A stretch of 64,000 nt of DNA from Gnetum montanum. Lineage: Eukaryota > Streptophyta > Gnetopsida > Gnetales > Gnetaceae. The stretch spans positions 88,493 to 152,492 of the forward strand of contig MNCI01016043.1 in assembly GCA_015680685.1 (NCBI GenBank). The letters run 5' to 3'. Both the position numbers and the translations under genes were made by a program. The notes below the pieces were generated by a model. That model was given only the letters and a program-made list of their open reading frames with translations, made no database searches and was not told the DNA's origin. Position 1 is the first letter of the stretch. Each line of letters begins with the position of its first letter. Shown here piece after piece: positions 9,560 through 21,479 of the stretch.

Positions 9560-12130
9560 TCATGTAGTGCCTACAGGTAGTGGCTCTTCCATCGGTTGCT
9601 TTCCTTTGTTTCCAGGCCATTGAAACTTATATTGATTGAGCAAGGCCTACAACTTTTCTTTCTCCATCCTTAGGTCATGCACCGTCTAGGCTGTTGTGCC
9701 AATGTGTGTTAGCACTAGTACATCCCAAGGACATGGCAATTGTGGAAACATTTGATTTGCTTTTACATACCATGCTATAAGCTATTGTCATTCTTCCTTA
9801 AAATACCTAGCTTTATCTTTGAGCTCATGATAACCCGTCAATGTGTGAGCCATTTTCAAGGTTACATCTTTGGGAACAACCTATTGTTAACATGGAAAGG
9901 TTAGCATATCTAAGGTTAGCGAATGCCATGCATTCTTTTAAATCCTCTATCTGTAGGTCTTTGTTTTTGACTTCTGCTTGTTCAACCATAGCATAACTAT
10001 CCAGGATGGCCTACCATTCAAAATTCTACAATGACAATAAGCTAATGTGGGCCTTGAACATTTTGATTTCCTTCTTATTAATTTCCTTATACATGCTAAC
10101 TTGGTCACAAAAGTTCTGTTTTGATTTTTCATGCTTTTTGGCCTTGTTCTTCCATGCACTAATCTTGATTGCTAACTTTTGGTGAATAGCACGTACCTTC
10201 TCCATGGAGAGGGTTCTATTCTCTTGGACCAATATACTCATATCTTGGTTGACACTTTCCTCCAAAATGTTCTTTTATTTTTTTACAGTGTTTAACTGAG
10301 AATTCTCTACTATAAGCTACTTATTTTCTTCTTGGATGGCGGTTAGTGCCTTTTTATACACATGAGATTGTGCATATATTGTAGAGGCATTCCAAATCCC
10401 TATCTTCTTCTCTTTCTATATATCTATTCTCTCCTTTACCAACTTAGCAAGCTCTTCCATCCTAAACTACTCTAGTTGGTCTACTGTGACAAAATGAGTA
10501 GGATCCCATCATTCAGTGGGTAGGGCAGCCAACTCTTCTTGCAATCTTTGTACCTTAGCTTCTACATGTTTTTCCCTAACCTCCATCATGATCAACCTTC
10601 CTTTGGTGGTGATGAGATCTGACTATGCTGCAGTGACATTGCTATGGATGTCAAATGGAGTGATCATTACTTGACCTATCTGCAACAAATGATCAAGCAA
10701 GTCCTCATGCACTATAGGTGCCATTGAGGTTCTAGCTAGCATTTGTGTATCTCGAGATCCTGCTAGATTAGTCATAGGTATAATAAAAATATTGAATGAC
10801 TCCTTGATGTGATTAGTGATCACCTCTATTGTGCCCACTACATTCTCATGTTGTAGCACCACAACTATGGCACCTTCTCTAGTTTCCAAGGTGACTTGAA
10901 AGGATGTAGTATTTCTAGAGATTTTGTGTGACCATTGAGATCCCCCTCCTTCTGATTGAATTGATATCTCTCCCCTTGTTGGATTGGTTGATATAGTTGG
11001 CCTTATGAAATCCTCCATAACTTGAAAGAGTTTGGCCTCATCCTTGCTTTCCTAGTTGATAGTTTCAATGATTCTCTACAGGTGGCTCATTGAAAATTTA
11101 TAATGTTGTGGTGGCAGTGGTAGAGTCTATGCTTGTGGATATTATGTAGGCTCATGTTGTATTTCTACTCTGAGTTCTACCTCCTTTTTAACTTCTTGCT
11201 TCTCACCAAAATCTTTTCTTAGTGCTATGATTTTTAGGAGTTCTACAAAGGAGGCATGCTAAGCCTTCCTAGGGATATCATTGGTATATTCCAAGATTCC
11301 AGTACACTTGCATAGCTTTCTAATCAAACAAGAAAATAAAAGTCTCAGTTTCCCTAACTTTGTTTCTTCAAATCATCGTTGGATTTCTATGAAGTAATAT
11401 TAGGGAAGGTTGACTACAAATTTTCCCATTAGAATGGAACTTTCCCTAGCTACATAAGTTGAGATTCAATTGAGCCCTTTGGTAGGAAATAGGTGGTACA
11501 TCCCAATCTTAAAGTAGGTTCTCTCTTCCAAATTCATTTCATGCTATGACTTTTCCTCTTTACCGTATGCCTATCTCAACCATAATTTCTTTATTTCAGG
11601 GTTAGACTTGGTGGATAGCTGAGAGACCTTGGCCCCTTCATTAGGCAAGTTGAGAGCTGTAGCTATATCTTTGACTACATAAGAGACATTCACCTTGTAG
11701 ATGTTAACAGTGGTACCTTCATCCTTATTATGTTAAAATTGATGGACTTCACCCAGGTACCATTCAACACTATCGAACAAGATAGGCAACAATGGGGACG
11801 CTTTGAGTTGCATCCACACTGCTTCTAGAGCAAACTCCATGAATAGACAAAAATTCATTTCCATAATGACTAAAGCCAATGTGGATTTCTTCAAGGTGGT
11901 AATAAGGTAGTTGGAAGGCAATGTGAGACATTATCCCTATTTGGGGGCTAGTACTTCTTCCACCTCTCTTGGGCCCATTACCTAGTAGCAGGGGCCTCTT
12001 GATGGATACTGAAAGATTAGGCCTCTTGTTTAGCATGTTCCTCATGTTCTCCTTGCTATCCATAGCCACCACATGGATGTTTAGTGGCTTTCTATGAGGG
12101 TTCACCTTGAGCACCTCTTTTTGGGGCCAT
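9560..12130 (-). pseudogene. Accessory ORF of element C (coiled-coil protein of unknown function)
   Basis: A broken frame of about 857 codons in gag sense, conserved with 57930-60659 of element E. The start is inferred from a shared N-terminus beginning MAP and rich in basic residues and Gln. Next comes a globular segment (about residues 60-260) with ALVIMEMNFCLFMEF, VEWYLGEV, KDIATALNLPNEG, STKSNPEIKKLWL, YFKIGMYHLFPTKGLN and ISTYVARES. A middle part includes 10623-11018. A charged, probably coiled-coil segment (about 10500-10000) contains EKVRAIHQKLAIKIS and KNKDLQIEDLKE. The C-terminus has YVKANQMFPQLPCPWDV and ends KGKQPMEEPLPVGTT at a stop shared with E. At least one frameshift (near 11900) and many stops. 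It is not a recognisable env: no clear signal peptide or internal membrane span. It recalls putative plant transposon-associated domains, but that is unproven. Confidence 0.75.
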
Positions 12131-12497
12131 CTGCAATCAAACAAAAACCAGGTGTTACTAAGGTTATGTTTATTATCATTAATATATTGATACCTTACTC
12201 ATAACCTTAGTTCATTGAGCTCATAATGCATATGATTGTAGGGTTAGGAAAATTTTCAAGAAAAATCCCCCAAAAAGTATTTATTTCTTCTATGACCCGT
12301 CGCAACTAGTTCCTTTTTCATTACTTGTGGCTTAAGATAATGGTTATGGCTCATGGGTTACAAAAATTGGACATCTAGCATTATTGTTAGTGATTTTGCA
12401 TTGTAATTCATAAGGTTTTGTTAACATCCTTACCCTTATGATACCTTCCAAGAAATAGAAAATTTTAGCAAATCAATGCAAAGTTTGCATGCAAGCA

Positions 12498-12511
12498 TCC
12501 CCCATGACTAA
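12498..12511 (-). promoter_or_regulatory. Internal polypurine-tract-like motif (element C)
   Basis: Minus strand ttagtcatggggga, about 370 nt upstream of the accessory ORF start, at the position equivalent to 57508-57523 in element E. Confidence 0.5.
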
Positions 12512-12704
12512 GTTGAACACTCCGAGTTTAGATAGATTTGAACAACATGGAGATCAGAGCATTAAAGAGCTAGATATCACAAGAGGAAGATGGAGGCACA
12601 GAGCTCTAAGTCGCAAGAAAAAATTTCAACAACTCCCATAGTAGCAAATGAGAGAAATGAAGTTCATGTTGTGTAGGAGTCAACTATACATACTTATCTT
12701 AAGA

Positions 12705-12776
12705 CCTGACATTGGGTACATGATGTCATGTACACAACATCAGGTTAGACCTGACATTGGATACACAACATCAAGG
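12705..12776 (-). promoter_or_regulatory. Palindromic repeat block upstream of accessory ORF
   Basis: Two imperfect copies of cctgacattgg(g/a)tacac...acaacatca, including the palindrome tacatgatgtcatgta. On the minus strand it is followed by an AT-rich stretch (gtatgtatag) and lies about 580 nt upstream of the accessory ORF. The arrangement recalls the palindrome-plus-TATA block at the LTR starts. Promoter function is inferred. Confidence 0.4.
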
Positions 12777-14807
12777 TCCAAAAATTTTGAATTTTATGGG
12801 GCCAAAGAATATGAAAACTAAAGCTCTGGGATTTATTGGAAGGTTGAAAGTTAAATTTTGTAGTTTGGGTAAGTGGAAAATAAATTGGAGGCACTGAAAG
12901 TAGGATAAGATGAAGTCATCAGTGTTAAAAGTACAAGCATGAGCATGAAAAAGGGCATTGAAAGCTTGATTGTAGGATATATTAATTTTTTTAGAAGGGA
13001 AACAATAGGATGAAACAATTTGAGTTTGTGAAAGATGAAAAATGATGTGTGCATAGTAAACAAGTACAAGTTACAAAAATTACACAAGTGGATCCTTACC
13101 AAAGAAGGCTCTAGCATATGATGCCCTTGTGTAACCACACCTATAATGTCTATATAGGGGTTGAATGTAATGCATACTATGAAACAAAACACACACATGT
13201 TAAAACCACCAAATTGAAAGAATCACTCTATGTGATGTAAAACCACAAGTTTTGAACATCTAGACAATGAGATGATATGGACTGAAGAAGGGATTGCAAA
13301 AATCAAGACATGAGGTATCGTACCATGTTCATAATGAAACCTTGTGTGTTCTTAATGGTTAAATAACCATGTGTTATTATTTCCAAGATTCAAACCAAGT
13401 CCAAACCACCTTTCAGTGACACTACATTGTTTCATAGCATCAAACGTGCATTGACACTGAGCCATCCTTCAGCACACTACCATGGCTACCTTTGCATCAC
13501 CTTTGTGTAGAAAATAGTGTGCTATCATGTTATAGCTCTCACTTTCACTACTCATAACTTTAGAATTCATTGCCATAGCCACAAGCTAAGCTTGACAATC
13601 ATTTATCACAAAAATCACATTTCTAGCATCCTCAACTAGACTCTATAAGACTATTAAAGTTGCAAGGAGTAACATCACTTGGCATCTTGTCCAAGGAAGG
13701 AGCATTATTATGGCACAATTATTTTTTCCTTTTTTTTTTGCTTTTTTTTATGGTTCTGAGAATTCACCAACCTTTAGGCATGGGTACATGTCTTTCTAGT
13801 GGGACCCATAAAAGTTTATTCAATGCCATTTAAAGTTGCTCTTACTCCCATTTTTTTAGATATACAAGGATATGATTACAACCTCATCAATAGGATAGAA
13901 CATATAGAAGTAGCCAAAGAGAATCCACAAATCTCCTTAATGTCACACCCTATACATTCCACCTTAGTTCTACACTCTTCCATCCAAACACAATGATTAT
14001 AGATTTATTATTAGGTTGGATGATGAAAAATATTATCATTATGACTAGAGCAAGAACTTCTTATTAATGAATTTGAGGTCACCTCCACAACTAAACATTT
14101 GTTCATGGCTAGGATTAGTAAGTGGATGAATAGGATCCATGCATGTATGAAACATTGGAAACCCTTCATGCCCCAACCACTAGGTGTCTATTGGGTGTGT
14201 GGTGGCTAGGTAGAAAAATTGTTGGTCACACACCTGATTGTTATATGTATGGTGAGTCAGGATATGAGGTTTGTTGACATTATGGATGACTAGTCCACGA
14301 TTACACCCTTGAGGATGAGATAATATGCATGGATTCATGTGTCTCCCCATGTTCATATATTCATTGGTTGGCTGTGGGATTGGAGTATTAATAGATAGTG
14401 GCCTTTGTGTATAATCAGAGGATGTTGGTTGAGGTAGGGAAGGTGATGCACCAGGTTGGTCTATGCTAGCGTGGATGATGTGGTGGGTCCATGCATGGTT
14501 TTCCTTGGCTTACGACCTTTCCTCTAGAAGGGACATTTTTGGTGCTGGTGTTAGTGTGTCTTTGCATATTTGCAACACAAGTGGCACTCATTGGTTGATA
14601 TTGTGGGGCTAGACCTTTCTAAATTACTAGCAATGACATATAAGGAGGTGAATTATGAGAATATAAAGAGTAAGTTGGATGGTAAGAAGTGCATGGTGGT
14701 GATCCTTCAAGGGATGTCATGTATTTATGATACTTGGGAGAGTGTGGTGACGATTTGAAGTGGAAGATGCTAATCTAGTTGGAGAGATAGGGTTTTGAAC
14801 ATAATAT

Positions 14808-16523
14808 TTATGAGGTTTCAATGGGTATGGTTGATTTGATGGTGGCCTTCCACACAACTATGGTTTTTACCACTATAGTCGATGCCAGTGGTAAGGTTGG
14901 TCGTAAGTCCCCCCCCCCCCCAGGATAGTACAATTGGTTTTGGGGTTGTCTAAAGCTACTATGTGGAAGAGAAAATATCCTAGGCATGTGTTTTTTCACA
15001 AATTTGAAATTTAAGGCACCTGCCCAATGCTCCTGTAGATGCAACAATATGAGGCATTGGCCCTTTGGATGGTCATATATGCATAGGTCACATCCATCAT
15101 CTTTGTCTATGGTGGATTCTTTAGCCTCACTTTCATCGGCCACTTTTCTCATCTACTGAAAAGTGTTCCTAATTGTTTCTTGGTTCTATGTCCATTATTT
15201 ATTCTGTTTGCTTGGCATGTGTTGCATGAGCTTCTCCGCAACCATATTAACAAGAGTTTTGATGTTGTCGTTTATCCATTTGTACATCCTATTAAGATTT
15301 TCTTCTAAATCATCAATAGACTCCTTTATTAGCAAAGTCTATTGCCAAATCACCTTATCAAAGGTAGTTTCATTCATCTTACCATAAATTTGGACCTCCT
15401 TTGATTGATGTGTTGGGTCCCATTGATGTTTCTCAACATTATCCCATTTACATATCTCTCCTTCTCCTTTTGCCACACACTCTATTATCTCTTTGACCTA
15501 ATGGGCTTAAAGCTCATATAATTGCCCTGGGGCATACATCCCAAGAGTTGTCCTTGTTTCATTACAAAGCCTATCTATGATGTGGTAAAGTTACCCTTCC
15601 TCAAAGAAACCATGGCTTGGGCATCGATTCAGTAAGGCATAATATCTATCTAAGGCCATGTCCAAGGGTTCATGTTATCCTTGTTTCCACTCTTGGATTT
15701 GTCTCCTCAAATTGGACACTCTTTCATAGGTTTAGTATTGCTCATTGAAAAGTTCTAACATTGTAGACCATCGTCAGAGTGAGTTTGGTCTTAACAATCT
15801 ATACCACACTTCAACTCTATCAATTAGTGTCCTAGGAAAGAGCTTAAGCCTTTGCCATCCACTTTCAACCTTGTAAAAAGCACAAGTATTATGGAAGGCT
15901 TGTAAATGATGTTGTGGGTCTAAATCATAGCCTACTACAAATTTCAGAATATTATTCATGTATAGCTTAGGTAAACAACTCTTTTTGTGATTCCTGCAAG
16001 ATGTCTTAATGACCTCTGTAATATGCATTAGGCTCATAGTGGCCAACAAGGATTCATCATCATCAAATAGATTGTGAGGGAAGCTCCTATGTTCATGGTG
16101 TCCTCTTTGACTCTTCCTATGGGTTCAATTCTAGTTTTTAGTCCAACCCTTTAATGGAGCTCTATCTCTATACCTACATTCATCTTGATCAGAACTAGAT
16201 GTTGAAGGGGAAGAGAAAGATGAGGAACTAGAAGAATTGCCATGGTTTCTATGGTGTTCTTAAGGGTCCTTTGACTTATCATTTCTAGGTTTTGAAGAGG
16301 TCTTAGGACTTTAGGCCTCCCCTAGTCTAGGACCTACATCATCGCCTCCAAGATTGTCCACCTTAGGTGAATGTAGTCTTTGAGTGTCATTAGGGTGGTC
16401 ATGATCATAAGAAATCCTTTCATAAGGTTGATCACTCCAATATTCTTCATCGTATATCTCATTAGTTCTCCAATGAATGTGTGCACTACACAATTGATAG
16501 TCAATTCCATGTGAGAGAGACAT
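14808..16523 (-). pseudogene. Element C gag, broken
   Basis: Start inferred near 16523. It has a Ser-rich/acidic N-terminal part, then a capsid segment at 16049-15774 (LYMNNILKFVVGYDLDPQHHLQAFHN, LKLFPRTLIDRVEVWY) clearly homologous to A at 2977-3285. The segment with RYYALLNRCPSHG follows, and at 15152-14808 the zinc-knuckle-like CDLCIYDHPKGQC. Several stops and frameshifts; a run of ten or more C at about 14910 lies in the C-terminal part. Where A and B carry a shared stop (3301 in A), C keeps an Arg codon, which indicates that stop arose in the A/B lineage. Confidence 0.82.
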
Positions 16524-16622
16524 GGTTCTTGGTGTGTGTGATTTAATAGTTTCTGAAAGATATATTGTTAATACCTTTTACAGTGATCTTGTATAATATA
16601 ACTAATATAGATAACTAGCATC

Positions 16623-16642
16623 ATCCCTAAAAATGGTTCCAA
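16623..16642 (-). other. Element C primer-binding site, tRNA-Asp type
   Basis: Minus strand ttggaaccatttttagggat directly follows the 5' LTR; a decayed match to the tRNA-Asp-type site of the family. Confidence 0.65.
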
Positions 16643-17519
16643 TGATAAGTGGCGAGGCACCCCTATGCTCAACCATATGAATAATAAGTGTTCACACATG
16701 ATCTAGTCGAATTCCGTAGATGGGACTAGTTGTGGTATCTAGATTACTATGCTTTGATTGCAGTTCACTATCTTCCCACTTGGACTAGTGGTAGCTTTGT
16801 CAAATATGGTTTAGTCCATAGTGAGGTGTATGATGTTATCTAATTCTATGCTACTCCTGATGACAATAAAGAGATGAATTAATTAAAGTGAATAATGAGA
16901 AACAAAATCTAACTAGCCTATGTTGATGAGTATCCACACTTAATCATCCGTAGACATCTTGGACTTCATGACCATTTCTAGGATGGCCAAATTTATGTCA
17001 CTGGGCATGCCAAACAATACACTTATGGGTTACCAAGTACTTCCACTTAAATGCTCATGATTAAGGCCTACACATTCTACTTAATAATAGGAATAGTAAA
17101 TAACAATAAATGGAAATGATAAACTAAGGAAAGCATTAAATAATTAAAGCAACAATATTAATCTAAGTGGATGCTACAATGATGGGAGTAATCTCAATCT
17201 TTATTACTAGTCATGTAACATGTCCAAGTATGTCACACTCAAGCAAAGGTGTCGTACAATTACAAAGATCATGATGTAGGAATGCACTAGGAATAACAGA
17301 CTTAAAATAGAAGAAATAGAAAATTAAAACTATCTCCCTAATTCCTATGTTCTACATGTTGTCTCATCTAGGAGCCCAAGTGTAGTATTTATAGGCAAGA
17401 TGTAGATGAGGCGATGTCAAGTATCCAACGTTGCTTATTAGCCCTAAAGTTAGGTAAGTGATGTCGAGACTCCGACGTCGCTTATGCAATGTCGAGGCCT
17501 ATCAAATCTCAACTCATCA
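16643..17519 (-). repeat. Element C 5' LTR
   Basis: 877 bp. On the minus strand it starts TGATGA and ends CACTTATCA. The upstream end carries palindromic GACGTCG-type boxes (17455-17495) where A and B have GATATC boxes. Pairs with 8536-9359. Confidence 0.9.
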
Positions 17520-17524
17520 GCTAT

Positions 17525-17830
17525 GTAAAATCAATAATGATCCACTATTCCTAATAGGCCCTCATCAACCATTGTGTCCTGCACTATAGTAGTTGCCTTT
17601 TACTCTTACACTACTCTCCCATCCACTCCTTGTCCACTACCTATCATCACTTTTTACTCAATGCTTACTTGTCGCTTACCTACTACCATCAAACAAGAAA
17701 CCCTTTATTGCAGCCTTACTGTTGCCCTTCGATGACCTTCATTTCCTCATGTTCTTCTATTGTGTTATTCCTGCAATGTCTAATGTTCCCCTACACCATC
17801 TTTCCTTGTCTCTACCATTACCGCTTATAA
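17525..17830. other. Spacer between element C and repeat D
   Basis: C/T-rich on the plus strand, with two weak overlapping open frames and no recognised domain. Probably the continuation of the older repeat that element C entered. Confidence 0.4.
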
Positions 17831-18355
17831 TGTTCCCATTCTCAAATAGTGCTGCTACATAACAAAGATGGTGCATCTTCATAAAAAGTGTTATCATTAT
17901 CGTAACAAGACCCAAAAGGGTAGTGTAATTAAGATTCAAAAGGACATGTTGTAATAATGGACATGTCTCTTGAGGTGAAATTTGAGGGTTTAACCTAAGG
18001 TATTTATACCTAGGAATTAGAGGTCATATCAGCATGGAGTTGCAGAGCTAGTAAAGGCGAGTAACATGAGCTGGGTAAAGTGGGACAAGTAGAGGACTGG
18101 CCATCTCTTTTAGCCAATGATAGGCTTAACCATGGTGGCAGTATTAGATTACCTCTAAGGAATAGATGCTAAAGGAAGAAAATCCCAAGAAATACCCTTA
18201 ACACATGATCTAAATACACTATTCCACATTAATAAAACATTCTTCTCTTTTTCCTTTTGCATTTTTCTACTATTTTCTTTATGCTTAAAGTCAAATGTTA
18301 CATATATTTTATGTTCTTTGATGTTTTCCATGACATCTAGGAATGAGATGTCACA
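17831..18355 (+). repeat. Repeat D left LTR-like block
   Basis: About 525 bp homologous to 33789-34351 in the same orientation. Shared stretches include ctacataacaaagatgg, agcatggagttgca, aggcctaaccatggtgg and ttccacattaataaaacattc. It starts TG and ends tgtcaca. The left boundary is approximate. It is followed at once by a tRNA-iMet-like primer site, which supports an LTR identity. Confidence 0.65.
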
Positions 18356-18369
18356 TTTGGTATCAAAGA
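18356..18369 (+). other. Primer-binding site of repeat D, tRNA-iMet-like
   Basis: tttggtatcaaaga directly after the LTR-like block; compare TGGTATCAGAGC, the usual plant initiator-Met primer site. Confidence 0.55.
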
Positions 18370-19398
18370 AAACCATAACCCAAGGACCATTCAAAACCAT
18401 GGGCCAACTACAACTTGGGGATGAACCATGGAGCCACAACACAAGGAGAGTCATGGACCACCACCAAAGGCATCTATAAGAGACATAGACTCCACCAATC
18501 AACAAGATTACTTCAAGGATATCATTGATCAAGGAAGATCTAATTACACCTCGCCAAGATTCATCAATTGCAAGAGACATTGGTAAGACAAGGATACATT
18601 GGTCCAGGTAACTCTTACCCATCTCATAGTAATATTGGAAATATAAATTGATTAAGATCATTATTAAGTTATCCTAGAAGGTTAGTAACTATGGCCAAAT
18701 TTAAGACTTATTTCCCCTAAACACCTAATGCATGTAACTTGGCAATACTTATCTTATATAGGACATATGTATTAGTTAATTTAAGAAAGATGTACTAATA
18801 AGTTTTAAGAGGTCAACCTACCTATATGATTGTGTCATGCCTACTTAAGCAATAAGGATTATAACCATGAGACCCATAGGAAAACCTATACTTAGTGGGC
18901 AATGTTGTAATGTCTCATTATAATTGAAACCTAAGTCATCTAGAAGTTATCATGTTCAACCTAGTAATGTCATTTTGATAAAATAAGCTAGTTTGAACCT
19001 TTCAAAATCTTGAAAATCCAACTTATTTTTTGAATCTTAAACCATGTTCAACACATAGTACTTCTTGAGAGATATTGTTGTTTTGATTTTCTTAATATGC
19101 ATGCATTATTAAAAAATAGTAAATTATTATATTATTAAGTGAAACATTTAAAAAATATTTTAAAAAAGATCAAAATTTTTGGGTCAAGAATCAAACTTGA
19201 AATCGCCATTCACCCAAACCTAACTCACACCTTGTCATCAACCAAGTCATCATGTCAACCATCGAGGCAAGGCAAGGTAGAATAAATAAAATAAAAAGCA
19301 ATAGAAGGTTGTGGGTTTGAACCCCAACCTTGATATTTAAAATAATAATAATACTAAATAAAAAATTTAATTAATTAATTATATTATTATTATATAAA
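18370..19398 (+). repeat. Repeat D leader/internal region, no gene recognised
   Basis: Collinear with the fragments at 560-1139 and 8120-8535. It contains the uninterrupted site corresponding to element A's insertion (TCTAG at 18939-18943). 19270-19398 is AT-rich. Several short frames are open but none resembles gag. The phrase gggtttgaacccc near 19314 looks like a pol III B box by chance; no tRNA fold surrounds it. Confidence 0.55.
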
Positions 19399-20240
19399 GT
19401 GTCTTTGGATGGCAGCTTTGAGCTGTGGCGTGGACAAGGCATCATGTTGCGGCTATGGCATGGTTGGTTAGGTCACCTTTGGGGATGCACTGGCTACTGC
19501 TTCAATGGTGCCAGTGCAGGCTTCTGCGAGTGCAAGGAGACTACATTGCGAAAATGCCAGTGTAGATGGCAAGCCATTGGTATCACAATTTGAGTTCATT
19601 GAGTTCATGATACTTGAACATAGGAGGACTAGGAGAACGTTAGCCTAACACTGGCGATAGCGTCCACACATCCAAATCGCACTATAGCCGTGATGTTACA
19701 CCAAGGATGTTTGTGTGGTGTGCTCACGCGATGTAGCTATGCAAGTCACCCATGGACATGTAGCGGCATGCAAGAGTCCCCGCTACACCTTCACAACTCC
19801 CAAGTTCTGCTTCACCGATGCTGAAGGCGATCCTCAATCATGCAACCCAGAATTTTTGTTTAAGCACTCCCATCTACCTCTCATCTTCAACCCCATCTTA
19901 ACGCTTATGCCAAACCTCAAGCCACAGAAAATACTCATCACCATCACCAATCTCCGCGCCATACCTCTGATGCACTGCCACGCTTTGCTTGCCTGCAATC
20001 TTTTGCGTCGTTTGTTATGCCGCACTGCACTGCCTGTAGCCTGCCTCACATTATCCGCTACCTTTCTCGCTGCCACCATTTCCTTTTTTGCCATCGTCTT
20101 TGCTGCTATCTGCATTTCCTTCACCGCCACCTACATCACCGTCACTGCTACCACTACGGCCGCTGTCACGGCTACCATCATTGGAAAAACCACCAGGATT
20201 TTTGATTGTTTGCAGTGACAACAGACATCATCGACGTTGA
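19399..20240. other. GC-richer island upstream of the minisatellite
   Basis: Clearly less AT-rich than its surroundings, with open frames at 19399-19593 and 19715-20218 that match nothing I recognise (the second is rich in Ala, Thr, Cys). From about 19980 it aligns with 22470-22600, so it forms the left end of the tandemly duplicated unit. The composition suggests captured gene-derived DNA. Confidence 0.4.
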
Positions 20241-20552
20241 AAATCGCTGCCTCCTTTAGCACCCGCGGGCACCATCGATGTCAGGAATCCCTGGCTCCTG
20301 CGGACCCATAGACACTACCAGCATTGGAAATCATTGCCTCTTCCAGCACTCGTTGACGCTATTGGTGCCAAAAATCGTTGCCTCCTTTGGCACCTACGAA
20401 TACCATCAATGCTAGGAATTGCTGCCTCCTCTAGCACCCATGGACACCACCAGAAAATCGCTTTCTCCTCTAGCACCCACAAATACTACCGATGCCAAAA
20501 ATTGTTGCCTCCTCCAGCCCCAATGGACACCATGGGTGCTGTGGAAAGTTGC
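20241..20552. repeat. 45-bp minisatellite, copy 1
   Basis: About seven imperfect units of 37-46 bp with core aaatcgctgcctcctctagcac followed by caccatcgatgcca. The near multiple-of-three period leaves a frame open through part of it (20334-20618). The same type of array, 46-bp unit, lies at 22640-22840. Confidence 0.75.
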
Positions 20553-20723
20553 CACCTTTGGCAATTTCGGTTATCGAAAATTTGCCATTTGATGGATAAT
20601 TTCAAAATCATCAAATAAGGAAATTTTAAATTGACATTTAGATGGGAAAGTTAAATATTTAAAAGTGAAAAGGTTTAACAAGAAATTTAAATTGATGTTT
20701 TGCCAAAGTTAAGAATTTAGTAA

Positions 20724-20790
20724 TTAAGCACACTCATTTTGGAGTAGTACTGGGATGGGTGACCTCTCAGGAAGTCTCATTTTTTGTGCC
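20724..20790 (+). pseudogene. 5S rRNA-derived 3' half, copy 1
   Basis: ttaagcacactcattttgg then agtagtactgggatgggtga match the 3' half of plant 5S rRNA, including the region of the internal pol III promoter (A box, intermediate element, C box). The 5' half is absent. A diverged copy lies at 23044-23109. Comparable 5S remnants occur in Cassandra TRIM LTRs and in 5S-derived SINEs; which source applies here is open. Confidence 0.8.
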
Positions 20791-21479
20791 AAAAATTTTG
20801 ACCTCAGAAACCATAACTTTTGACTCCAAAAGTCTTTTTCAGCAAACAAAGAGTGGTTTTCTATATATTTTAACCTTTTGTACACAATGGTGAAGTTAGA
20901 TCTACTCTATGAAGCTTCGAAAAGTAGTTTTCACTCCTTGCCCAACATGGCACCTCAAAACCTTTAAAGTCTCTATTTCTAGCATAACTTGGGCATATGA
21001 GGTCCATTTCTAACATATAAATAGTCATTTCAAACATTTTTTCATCCTTCTGAACATAATGTAGGGTTCAGATTGATCATGATATCATAAATTGTGGCTT
21101 TAAAGATCACAACTTAGGGCAACTATCATGCCTAATAATTTAATAGTTGGAACTAATAAATTTTACCTTTTGGGCATAATGATAAAGTGTTTAACTTATG
21201 CAAAGTCTTAGATCACTAATCCATGGTGTGTCATTAGTTACACTACTAGAGTTAGTGTTTTAAAGGGGGTAGAAAGAAAGGTCACTAAAAGTCTAGGTAA
21301 TGCAGCTAGTTGTTACCAACAAGATTAGTTGGAGATTTAGTTGATGAATCTATTAGTAAACTAGAATAATCAAGTAGATGTATATAAATTCGTCCTATAA
21401 TCAAATCATACCATAGAACAACATGGACAGGCATAATCTCATTCTAATAAGATGTATGATATCCATAAAGAAAAATGAC

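Larger units (their letters stand above)
12131..14807 (-). other. Element C non-coding region between gag and accessory ORF
   Basis: No PR, RT, RNase H or IN can be found here on the minus strand. Stretches align with the post-IN region of element E: the block near 13950-13850 matches that around 56050-56160, and the block near 12480-12800 matches 57240-57560. The pol deletion junction therefore lies close to 14800. Also contains a palindromic repeat block (12708-12776) and an internal polypurine motif (12498-12511). Confidence 0.65.
8536..17519 (-). mobile_element. Element C: Athila-like element with gag and accessory ORF, pol deleted
   Basis: About 9 kb, minus strand. LTRs 16643-17519 (5') and 8536-9359 (3') have TGATGA/TCATCA-type ends. 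Flanks GCTGT (8531-8535) and GCTAT (17520-17524) form a 4/5 target duplication. Internal order on the minus strand is primer site, gag, a non-coding stretch homologous to the post-integrase region of element E, then the large accessory ORF. Protease, RT, RNase H and integrase are absent, so the pol gene has been removed in the 14.8-kb area. It has the same family features as A, B and E, with a more diverged LTR. Confidence 0.88.

Noticed and set aside
9420-9620. Hydrophobic frame (LVLFFFFFVIMCSIFI) as the membrane anchor of an env protein
   Set aside because: It lies beyond the stop shared by the accessory ORFs of C and E, in a T-run of the 3' UTR, and in a different frame.
14905-14925. Run of C bases as a structured or regulatory element
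   Set aside because: Single homopolymer inside decayed gag, absent from A, B and E; slippage or sequencing error is likelier.
18155-18661. 168-codon minus-strand frame spanning the D LTR-like block
   Set aside because: Crosses the LTR and primer site antisense; it is not open in the homologous copy at 33789-34351.
19306-19334. Sequence gggtttgaacccc resembling a tRNA B box/T-loop
   Set aside because: No A box, anticodon arm or acceptor stem can be formed around it; a short palindrome in AT-rich DNA is the simpler reading.
19715-20218. 167-codon open frame as a host gene
   Set aside because: No domain, no conservation with the paralogous sequence near 22500, and the GC-rich composition alone keeps the frame open.
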